14,115 nucleotides of DNA from Saksenaea vasiformis B4078. Lineage: Eukaryota > Mucoromycota > Mucoromycetes > Mucorales > Saksenaeaceae. Positions 7,324 to 14,115 of this stretch are shown one piece after another. The position numbers and the translations under genes were made by a program. The notes under the pieces were generated by a model, which saw nothing but the letters and a program-made list of their open reading frames with translations, was not told where the DNA came from and made no database searches. Position 1 is the first letter of the stretch. Every line of letters starts with the position of its first letter. The DNA is taken from NCBI GenBank assembly GCA_000697055.1, contig JNDT01002212.1, forward strand, positions 1-14,115, read 5' to 3'.

Positions 7324-10300
7324 ATGCGATCTAATGCTCAGACTGAAACAAGTACAGGGACTGGGTCGGTTATTAATCAAATGTATCAGTATACACACAA
7401 TACACGATCCTCCCCTCACAATAATATAAACCAAAGTTTACCTGAACAAGCGGTGGATGCTGCCAATACCACCAGTCAACAGCAGAAAGAAAGCGTCAAT
7501 GTCCTGCAAGCCAGACGTGCTCCATCTTCTCCAGTGAACATGGAAGTAGATTTATGAGTAATAGACATGAGGGATATGTTGCAAGTGAGATATGTCGAGG
7601 TTGGTAACAGACTGAAGGTACTGTGGGACTCGACTTTATTCTTGTTGATAAGAACTACCCTTTTCAATATTACAATAAAAACTTTTATCACTGAGATTAA
7701 ACTAATAAACGTCACATTATTCCTTAGAAATGTCAAATACGACAGCAAGATGGAGGCGCCAGTATCAGTGAACATGACGATCAGGGGATGATGTTCAAAC
7801 TGGATGATAATTATCATGACACAACTGATGACAGGGTTCACCAACAACTGTATTATGATTGCAGCGATAGCAATGAAGTTAGTGAAAGTGATAATGAAGA
7901 TACAGAAATTACTGATGTTAACGTTGATGCAAATAATGGAGGTATGCTCTAATACTTAGTTTGTGTGTGCCTGATTAACAATAGAGATAGAGACCTCTTT
8001 GACCATTGGACCAAAGATCTATGAGTTTCCCAGATCCAATATTCTTGAGCAGCCAATTTACAAGTATAGTATCAGGCTACAGCAGTGCGTTAACTGATAC
8101 ACCATCCCACGAGCTGTGCATGAAGAACTATGAAGACTTATCAATGACACGCTAACGTCCATTGAACCTGGTACTGTATCCAGAGTTCTCAATATCGCTT
8201 GGTTAACTTAAAAGGAATTGAAATGAGCAGATCATGAACATCTTCTTTCGCCCTACCTTTCATATCAGCTTTGCAGGCAACTGTATCCTGTCAAAGTCAG
8301 GCACATTCCTGTATGCAGAGAAGGCTGTATGCTGTTTGCAGAAGACATTCTTGACAGCTGTAAATTCTGTGGATCTCTCAAGAATAAGCCTGAAAACAAC
8401 CAGCTGCCATATGCGACTGTACAGATGCTCCCAATTGGAGATCAACTAGCCTTTATGCTGGCTGATGCACCAACAAGGAAGCTGCTAGTGTATTGCCATG
8501 AAAGGCACTATGAAGCCAACGTGCAGCAAGATGTCTTTGATGGATCTACCTACAGAAATCATATGAGAAATCTTTTTACTAGTGAATTTGATATCGCTTT
8601 GGCTCTGTTTGTGGATGGCTTCCAACCATTTAAAGGTAGCAAACATTTTATGACTATCTTCCATATCATCATTTATAACATGAGCCCCTCAGTCTGGTAT
8701 GATCATTTGAATCCTTGTGACAATTAATGTATATTACAGATATGAGATGCAAAATATGATACAGGTATGTATTGCACCTGGCCCTAGGCGACCTTGAGAT
8801 CTGTAGTCTTTCCTTGATCCTATATGCCATGAATTGGAGATGCTGCAAGATCGTGAGATGGTTGTGAAGATCTGGAATAGGCAAATATCTGTCAAAGTCC
8901 ATCTCCTTCTTGCTTCTGGTGATATTCTGGCTGCAGCAAATTTAGCTAATCATGCTGGCCATCAATGTGGAAATGGGTGTCACATCTGCTTAGCCATTGG
9001 TGAGAGACCAGAGGGAAGCGGCAGGATGTACTTCCCAAAAAGAGATGGTCGTTCAGAATGGCGAACTGTAGAAAGCTATCAAACCAGTCAAGCAGTAGGT
9101 TACAAGTTCTGTTCTTCTTTTTGTGACTTCAGCTCACCATCATCAAGCATGGTATTATTAGCCCATCACGTTTTGCTTTTCTCAAGAGTTTCCATGGACC
9201 TGAGTTTTTTGGCCTTGATGAAATGCATTTGCTTGGTCATGGCATTAGTCACCAATTTTTTCTATTGATTCAAGGAAGATACACAAAACCTGAAGCCGAG
9301 AACCCTTTTGCAATCAATATCCAATCACTAGCTGATATTATGGAGAAGGTAGAACAATCAAGGAAATTCATACTGATAGCCTTTCAAGGATCATGGAAGA
9401 ATCTTTTGAATAGATCAAAAGTGAAGGCTGTGGACTGGCTGAACTTCCTACTCTATGTAGTGCCAACCATGATTGTTGGCTGCATTCCCGATGATGCCAC
9501 AAGGCTTGCCACTATGGCATTAGTACGCACATGTCAGTGCAGTCTCCAATATCAACTGCGAAAAACTGACATCATTGCTATTGAAGAGTAAGTCCTTCTT
9601 ACTGTAGAATGCTAAATTATTGTAACAATAGTAATATATGGATATGGCATGGATATCTCCTGCAGCTCCTCAAAGAGAATATCCTCAGCATATCTATATT
9701 TACCCCAAATCAGCATTATCTGTCTCACATACCTGACATAATTCAGAAGATGGGTCCTCTGTGATATCTCAGTGCTTGACCATTAGAGAGAACCATCAGT
9801 AACTACAGTCGGATCATTTCCTCAAACAGTGCACCTGGATCCAATGCTGGTAATGTGATGGTCAGATTGGCAATATCTAGGTATATAGAGCTTACTCTAT
9901 CCAAAGAGTCTTGCAATATAGTGGCAGTTCATGACTGCCAAGACTCTCTAGCACCAGAGTTACATGGTGTCATAAGGGAGACATCTTTTAGTTCTATGAA
10001 TACTATTGCAGGTATTTCTTCGAGGGCGTTGTACAGAGTGTTACTGGCATTTCACAAGCGAATGAGATTGGAGGGCCCAATGACAACAGAATTCAAGTAT
10101 GCTAGCAACCTCTGGTGCAACCACAAAGTGTTTGGAAGTCTTTTGCAACACAAGGAGCGTAACTGCGCTGCATACTTCATATGCTTAAGTATTGACGTAG
10201 ACAGGTACAATACATATGATGTTGTACATTTCTGACATCTTGCTGTAGAAATGCATTCAAGTGGAACAGCAAAGTTCTCTTTGAAGCGAAGCATTTCTTT

Positions 10301-10582
10301 GGAAGAGTATATTTTTATTTGGAACCATCTGAAAGGCCAGGGACCACACTTGCTGCTGTAGGCATCTACAAGACAGAAGTGGACGCGTTATCAAAGAGCA
10401 TATACTACTATGCAAAGTCTGGTGATCAGCTGTTTGTTGTAGATTGCACAAACATTGATGACTTTGCTGGTAGTGTACGTGAAGATCCTCTTTGTTTCAA
10501 TGGCAACAGTTATTACATTTGGCCAGGCATGGTTTCTAGCAACTACAACCAGTCCACCCTCAGTGATAGAAAATACATATAA
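7324..10582 (+). pseudogene. Tnp2-type (CACTA/En-Spm) transposase, multi-exon, decayed
   Basis: The frames connect through six GT-AG introns: 7618-7727, 7942-7984, 8697-8739, 9095-9132, 9588-9631 and 10205-10248. The N-terminus is Ser/Gln-rich, then acidic (S-D-S-N-E-V-S-E-S-D-N-E-D). A Cys-rich part follows (V-C-R-E-G-C-M-L-F-A-E-D...C-K-F-C-G). The Transposase_21 core shows A-L-F-V-D-G-F-Q-P-F (candidate catalytic Asp 8614-8616), I-A-P-G-P, H-L-L-L-A-S-G-D, G-C-H-I-C, F-F-G-L-D-E-M-H-L-L-G-H, T-P-N-Q-H-Y-L and P-L-E-R-T-I. The C-terminus ends with V-V-D-C-T-N-I-D-D-F-A-G-S-V. Ten stops interrupt it: TGA at 7555, 8095, 8131, 8224, 8695-8696+8740 (across an intron), 8795, 9762 and 9777; TAA at 8209; TAG at 8804. 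The true start is uncertain; the frame is open back to 7273. AATAAA at 10600 follows the TAA. Confidence 0.85.
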
Positions 10583-10599
10583 TGTTTCAATAATTGGCC

Positions 10600-10605
10600 A
10601 ATAAA
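10600..10605 (+). promoter_or_regulatory. Polyadenylation signal of CACTA transposase
   Basis: AATAAA lies 18 nt after the TAA stop at 10580-10582 and just before the right subterminal repeats. Confidence 0.5.
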
Positions 10606-10617
10606 AGCTACAAATAC

Positions 10618-10800
10618 TATCATGGAATTACATGATAATCCTAGGAACAGTTCTTTAGCTATCATAGAATTCCATGTAATACCATGGACTTATATTGGAA
10701 TCACTATCATGGAATAATCATGGAAAAGTGCATTTCCATGATTATTTCCATGATTATTTTTGAGGATTGCTCCATGACCTGTCATGGAATTCCATGATTA
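10618..10800 (+). repeat. Right subterminal repeat array
   Basis: This region holds a dense set of ATCATGGAA / TTCCATGAT copies in both orientations, for example near 10618, 10661, 10706, 10734, 10746 and 10781, with GAATTC or GGAATTCC at the centre of several palindromes. It is the counterpart of 5540-5760 and denser. It probably serves as transposase-complex binding sites. Confidence 0.75.
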
Positions 10801-10814
10801 TTTTTCCCATAGTG
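10790..10814 (-). repeat. CACTA right terminal inverted repeat
   Basis: The minus strand reads CACTATGGGAAAAATAATCA and five further bases. It is followed on the plus strand by ATT (10815-10817), the copy of the left flank. Confidence 0.8.
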
Positions 10815-10817
10815 ATT

Positions 10818-11096
10818 GTAGTTTGTGTCGTGTCTGAGATATAATCTATCACTGTGTCAATATAATAGACATGGTCTCCGATCATATAAATACAGCCATA
10901 GCTAGTAATTAGTTCCTAGTCTACTTTTCTACTGAAATAAATGACACCCTTCAGTCTCACTGTACTTATCAGTTCCAGTCACGATACAACATTTTTTTAC
11001 AGTAAATACTACAACACACTCGATCACAAAAAAATCAAAAAACAAACCTTTATATTTTCATTTAAAAACAACAACAACAACAACAACTTAACAACA
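10818..11096 (+). promoter_or_regulatory. Probable LTR remnant and 5' leader of gypsy element
   Basis: TATAAATA at 10885-10892 could be the promoter of the retroelement. The stretch before the Gag ATG is A/C-rich and ends in a (CAA)n run (11070-11096), as in unstructured leaders of highly translated fungal mRNAs. TACAACA near 10991 resembles the inverse of TGTTACA at 5501-5507, so an LTR split by the CACTA insertion is possible. No second LTR copy, primer-binding site or polypurine tract was identified, so the LTR limits are uncertain. The frame is open from ATG 10941, but that part (Asn and Phe rich, no conservation cue) is probably untranslated. Confidence 0.35.
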
Positions 11097-12593
11097 ATGT
11101 CTGCTATGAATGATAACATCAATCAGCAACCTGACATCACCATGGATGAAAACAGAACGGAGCTCAACTTGAGCAGTCTTTCGGTCCAATCGCAGCCTCA
11201 GGAACAACTCTCCACTACCAGTTCCATTACCTCGTCTGGTGTAGTAAGCCCCGAAGGTAAAGCTTTGGCTGTGTACTGTGCATTGCAATCGCAAGCCTCT
11301 GCTTGTGAGAATGAGTATCAGGACTTTGTCCTAAATCGTGCTGGGTCTGGGGAAAGAACCAGGGCTCTCAATGCCCTACAAGAGGCCAAGGCGGAAGTGG
11401 AAGCTTACCACCAAGTTTGTAAGGTCAGCCACCTGAACTGTCCCGAGTTTTTTACTTGGGAGGAGTTGGCTGCCAAGCAAGTGGCCATCAATAACAGGAC
11501 CCGATCAGTGGATGGACCTTCTCCTTTGGAGGGCCACTATATCCCTCGCGATCTTCCTGTACTTCAAATTGTGGGAACACCACGCTGGCATAATGGTAAA
11601 ATTGTGCACATCTCTGCTGAAATGTTTTTGAGAGCATTCAAAAAAGAGCTGCACGCTTGTAACTTGCCTGTGGAAGAACATTGGAAACGTCTTCTCCCTA
11701 AGTCTTTTGATGATGCTCAAACGATCTGGTTTGACAATGAAATGAGAAATTCACCCTCGATCAGGTGGCTCGAAATGCGCACCAAAATTGTGGATAAGTT
11801 TGACACGCCTGAGCAGAAACTTCACAGTATGAAGACCATTATCTGCATGCACCAAAAAAGGAGAGAACCACTTCAAACATATGTCCAGCGCTTCCACCAA
11901 AGAAGCATTGAAACTGGCTTGAATCAATACTACGTTCCAATGATAGTCGCTTTACTTTCATCGCTTGTACATAAGGATGAGGCGTTCAACTTGGTCTCAA
12001 CTAAGTTTGGACCCAAATTTACAGAACAGTCGTTGGACGACATGTGCGAATACGTTGCTGGTTTGCACTTTCAAAGTTCTGATTCTGAGAAGCGTTCCCA
12101 TGAGGATGAGGGCAATAGTATCCATCTACATTACAAAAAGCAGTTCCACAGCAATAAGCCATTTGTGAGTGGTGTAAACCAATCCAGACACAACCCAGCT
12201 AATACTCAAAAAGCACAACAAAAGAAAAATGTATGCACATTCTGTGGCAAACCGTGGGCGCATGGCCACACCTGTCAAGAATACTGGGACCACAAAGCCA
12301 AACAATATGGCCAAGCCAAGGTCAACCAGTTGGCACACCATGTCGTAAACAACATGGACCTCGATGATGCCTTGCCTTGTAAGTTATCTCGTAATGGTCA
12401 AATTGACACAAAAGAAAACGAGTTGACACAAACGCTGATTCACGTCACTATAGAGGGTCAACAGGTAAAAGCACTGTTGGATGGAGGTGCAAATTTCTCA
12501 GCTCTCGACGTCAACTTTTGTAAAATAAATAACATAAAATATGAAACGCAATCAGGCATGATTCAACTCGCTGATGCACAATCAAAAATATGA
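11097..12593 (+). CDS. gag: Ty3/gypsy Gag and start of aspartic protease (truncated element)
   Basis: The 498-residue product is the particle-forming protein of a fungal LTR retrotransposon. The start at 11097 (M-S-A-M-N-D, directly after the CAA run) is preferred over in-frame ATG 10941. The N-terminal ~80 residues are Ser/Gln-rich. A retrotransposon Gag domain lies at about 190-330 (H-W-K-R-L-L-P, then W-L-E-M-R-T-K-I-V-D-K-F). A variant zinc knuckle follows: Cys380, Cys383, Trp387, His389/His391, Cys393. The protease begins around 450 with A-L-L-D-G-G-A, Asp462 being the catalytic Asp. Families normally have D-S/T-G, so Gly463 is unusual and probably inactivating. TGA at 12591 ends the frame. 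The same frame continues as protease-like sequence (I-G-T-T-I-D...G-I-P-A-S-I-G-T-D-L) to about 12720. No reverse transcriptase, RNase H or integrase follows. Confidence 0.85.
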   Translation: MSAMNDNINQQPDITMDENRTELNLSSLSVQSQPQEQLSTTSSITSSGVVSPEGKALAVYCALQSQASACENEYQDFVLNRAGSGERTRALNALQEAKAEVEAYHQVCKVSHLNCPEFFTWEELAAKQVAINNRTRSVDGPSPLEGHYIPRDLPVLQIVGTPRWHNGKIVHISAEMFLRAFKKELHACNLPVEEHWKRLLPKSFDDAQTIWFDNEMRNSPSIRWLEMRTKIVDKFDTPEQKLHSMKTIICMHQKRREPLQTYVQRFHQRSIETGLNQYYVPMIVALLSSLVHKDEAFNLVSTKFGPKFTEQSLDDMCEYVAGLHFQSSDSEKRSHEDEGNSIHLHYKKQFHSNKPFVSGVNQSRHNPANTQKAQQKKNVCTFCGKPWAHGHTCQEYWDHKAKQYGQAKVNQLAHHVVNNMDLDDALPCKLSRNGQIDTKENELTQTLIHVTIEGQQVKALLDGGANFSALDVNFCKINNIKYETQSGMIQLADAQSKI

Positions 12594-12722
12594 CATATAG
12601 GAACAACCATTGATACTGACGTATGGTATGATGGTAAACATCTAAAGTGCTCCTTTGAAGTCATGGAATTATTTAACGGCATACCAGCCAGCATTGGTAC
12701 TGACCTAAGGCGGATGTCCTGA
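12594..12722 (+). pseudogene. Protease continuation after stop
   Basis: Reading on in the Gag-protease frame past TGA 12591 gives a protease-like flap and C-terminal segment including C-S-F-E-V-M-E-L and P-A-S-I-G-T-D-L. It ends at a second TGA (12720-12722). The stop probably replaced Arg (CGA). The retroelement appears to be broken off at about this point. Confidence 0.6.
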
Positions 12723-12911
12723 AGGTTTGTAGATATGAGATCGTTTTCTGAATCAAAAGATGACAAATAAATATGCAACGTTTGAGCAGCCGCCAATGTT
12801 CGAAGAAATATGATTGATTGAAATGATCACCACTGTACAATAGCATAAACGCTTCTAAAGAGGACGCACTCATTTTATTTAGAAGGGGTCGTTTGAAAGA
12901 GATGACGTGTG

Positions 12912-13076
12912 ATGTGCAAACACGCAGCATTTACTAAACTTTTGGACGTTCCGATGAGACACGACCATCCTCCTACAAGTCTTCATCCATCCAGTGTTAG
13001 TGCTATTCATGAGGGACCAAAACGCCTAGCTGGAAGGGTATTCAAGCTCTTCAAACGTTCAAAACGCTTCATCTAG
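12912..13076 (+). CDS. Short basic ORF, unknown
   Basis: A 54-codon frame from ATG 12912 to TAG 13074-13076 reads M-C-K-H-A-A-F-T-K-L-L-D-V-P-M with a His/Pro/Ser middle. It ends in a strongly basic tail (R-V-F-K-L-F-K-R-S-K-R-F-I). No homology is recognised. The composition looks more protein-like than chance but the length gives little support; it could be the last exon of a longer gene or debris of the retroelement. The rest of 12723-13140 shows nothing recognisable. Confidence 0.2.
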   Translation: MCKHAAFTKLLDVPMRHDHPPTSLHPSSVSAIHEGPKRLAGRVFKLFKRSKRFI

Positions 13077-13178
13077 AGATATCACCAAGTTGGTTAAACG
13101 CGAATAGTGCAAATCCATGTACCTGCATGTCATGTCATCTCTTATGAGCAGCTCGGGAGACATCGATTAAGATGACAC

Positions 13179-13613
13179 TTAATCATCCCATTCCCAATCC
13201 ATTGGGTCTTGGGGTGTGTACTCCCAGTCCATCTCTTCCACAGGCTCCACCGCCACCCACTGAACCTCCACAAGAGGACCTTCACTCTGCCAGTCCATAG
13301 GATTGAACTGGGGAGGCACAGGGGAACCAGGTGATGGAGACTTGGATGGAGACTGAGATGGAAGACTAGAACCACTCTCGTCGGTGAGATAGGCTGCAAC
13401 TTCTTTGAACTCAGTGAAGGTTGGAGAGTGTACTGCTGATACTGACTCTTCCTCTGGTTCAGAAGAAGCAATGATGAGAAAACCACTGATATCATTAAAA
13501 TTGGCCTCATACTCGGACAAGGTTGGCGTATGGACCACTGCTGCTGTTTCCACTGAATCAGTGGGAGATAGGCCAGAGAGAGGTGCATTATAAGAGTTTG
13601 TGTTGGACATCAT
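13179..13613 (-). CDS. Acidic Ser/Pro-rich protein with MDW repeats, unknown
   Basis: The 144-residue frame opens with two ATGs (13613, 13610) and ends at TAA (13181-13179). I recognise no family. Two copies of a motif V-H-[ST]-P-T-[LF]-[ST]-E-[YF] lie at residues 27-35 and 61-69, each followed by an acidic/hydrophobic segment, so the N-terminal half looks duplicated. Residues 84-102 are Ser/Pro-rich (S-P-S-K-S-P-S-P-G-S-P). The C-terminal 40 residues carry M-D-W three times (106-108, 128-130, 138-140) and end W-E-W-D-D. It is predicted intrinsically disordered and acidic, with no signal peptide, membrane segment or catalytic motif. This could be an interaction or activation region. It is the best candidate for a non-transposon gene in the window. 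A possible CCAAT box lies on the minus strand near 13981. Confidence 0.55.
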   Translation of the reverse strand: MMSNTNSYNAPLSGLSPTDSVETAAVVHTPTLSEYEANFNDISGFLIIASSEPEEESVSAVHSPTFTEFKEVAAYLTDESGSSLPSQSPSKSPSPGSPVPPQFNPMDWQSEGPLVEVQWVAVEPVEEMDWEYTPQDPMDWEWDD

Positions 13614-13642
13614 AGAATAATCAAGTTGACTGAAGAAGGAGG

Positions 13643-13903
13643 ATGGCCGAGCCTCTTGAAATACTCATTGTGATACACATTGGATGTCACTCCTTTTGGG
13701 ATACTTCATTCAGAATCATAGGCGTTTCCTCTTTTGTGCTTGTGTTTGTCTGCATTAGCATTGTTGCCCTGGTACTGAGTTTAAACGATAACTCCGCTCA
13801 ATCGATTTCACAGGACCCACGTCACAATAACAACAACCAGCAGTGCCGCCATCGACGACCTTTTTCTGTCTCATTAACACACCCCATTCCAAGAGCATCA
13901 TGA
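13643..13903 (+). CDS. Small putative single-pass membrane protein, doubtful
   Basis: The 86-codon frame has a good initiation context (AGG before ATG, G after). It has one clear hydrophobic segment at residues 25-47 (I-I-G-V-S-S-F-V-L-V-F-V-C-I-S-I-V-A-L-V) followed by an Asn/Arg/Gln-rich tail. Its start is only 29 bp from the divergent start at 13613, leaving almost no promoter, so at most one of the two is likely as drawn. No homology is recognised. Confidence 0.2.
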   Translation: MAEPLEILIVIHIGCHSFWDTSFRIIGVSSFVLVFVCISIVALVLSLNDNSAQSISQDPRHNNNNQQCRHRRPFSVSLTHPIPRAS

Positions 13904-14115
13904 CGAAGTTGTCCAGTAATTGTGAAGTTATCCAGTAATGTTGCTTCAAATGATGAACAAGATGAGTCATATCATATCATTGGTTTGAGATGTAGTCAGT
14001 TGATTAGTTCTGTGGAATGTGTTTGGGAACACTGCATGCGGACGAACTACATTTTCACATGAACACTTCCATTTCCAACATGACTCCAAGATGAGAAAAA
14101 AAAACCTTGTTTGTC
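13904..14115. other. Right edge, no recognised feature
   Basis: AT-rich sequence with no coding or RNA feature that I can support. It may hold the promoter of the minus-strand gene ending at 13179. Confidence 0.4.

Larger units (their letters stand above)
5510..10814 (+). mobile_element. CACTA (En/Spm) DNA transposon, 5.3 kb, full length
   Basis: The left end begins CACTA at 5510 and the right end finishes TAGTG at 10814. The flanking trinucleotides are ATT (5507-5509) and ATT (10815-10817), the 3-bp target duplication expected of this superfamily. The first 25 bp of each end match at 18 positions; six of the seven differences are transitions. The interior encodes a Tnp2-type transposase on the plus strand and a second gene on the minus strand. 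Both subterminal regions are packed with a palindromic CATGGAA/TTCCATG motif. The element is structurally complete but its transposase is dead. It sits just after the last readable MULE exon sequence. Confidence 0.85.

Noticed and set aside
10941..11096. Use of ATG 10941 as Gag start
   Set aside because: The extra 52 residues are encoded by A/T-rich leader and CAA repeat and look untranslated. The ATG after the CAA run fits better.
140..12593. TGA read as an amino acid (alternative code)
   Set aside because: Expected residues at TGA sites vary (Arg at several, Trp at one) and other lesions (TAA, TAG, lost catalytic Asp) are present, so decay is the simpler explanation.
12673..12930. 85-codon minus-strand frame after the protease remnant
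   Set aside because: It has no recognisable motif and partly overlaps protease-homologous sequence on the other strand.
13142..13588. 148-codon minus-strand frame overlapping the acidic protein
   Set aside because: It is an out-of-frame reading of 13179-13613. Its Leu/Ser/Trp-rich composition is that of a shifted Ser/Pro-Asp-Trp gene, while the chosen frame shows internal duplication and a coherent acidic tail.
1..14115. tRNA, rRNA, CRISPR array or bacterial operon
   Set aside because: No cloverleaf, rRNA core or regularly spaced repeats were seen. Spliced genes and element types are eukaryotic.

Overview
The window reads as a repeat-rich, accessory stretch of a eukaryotic genome, most likely an early-diverging fungus and probably Mucoromycota/Mucorales. 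The reasons are AT-rich DNA, GT-AG introns that are mostly 38-56 nt long, AATAAA signals at gene ends, and the mix of transposon families. The taxonomic placement is inference from family resemblance and was not tested by a search. Almost all recognisable coding capacity belongs to transposable elements, and nearly all of it is broken.

Layout from left to right: (1) 1-65, the end of a hAT-like element; (2) about 150-766, the C-terminal two thirds of a Tc1/mariner (DD34E) transposase; (3) 788-984, a MITE-like imperfect inverted repeat; (4) about 1245-1408, a second hAT-like end in the same orientation, abutting a scrap of Tnp2-type transposase (1411-1563); (5) 2362-3381, a nearly full-length second Tc1 transposase with one stop codon and a lost catalytic Asp; (6) 3896-5509, a MULE (Mutator-like) transposase pseudogene in three exons; (7) 5510-10814, a complete CACTA (En/Spm) element with CACTA...TAGTG ends and an ATT/ATT 3-bp target duplication; (8) about 10815-12720, a 5' fragment of a Ty3/gypsy LTR retrotransposon (leader, Gag, start of protease); (9) 12720-14115, a low-repeat tail with one plausible non-transposon gene on the minus strand (13179-13613) and two weak short ORFs.

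The CACTA element is the main structure. Its transposase (plus strand, roughly 7324-10582) can be followed through seven exons joined by six introns, in matching frames, but carries ten in-frame stops. In contrast, a 217-codon gene on the opposite strand (6086-6739) is fully open and has its own TATA-like box and an AATAAA at its stop. It may be the element's TNPA-like accessory protein. Both ends of the element carry arrays of a palindromic ATCATGGAA / TTCCATGAT motif, the kind of subterminal site such an accessory protein would bind.

Across the window in-frame stops are overwhelmingly TGA, often where the family has Arg (CGA) or Trp (TGG), and the two CACTA ends differ almost only by transitions. 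This points to decay driven by C-to-T change, by cytosine-methyl deamination or a RIP-like process.
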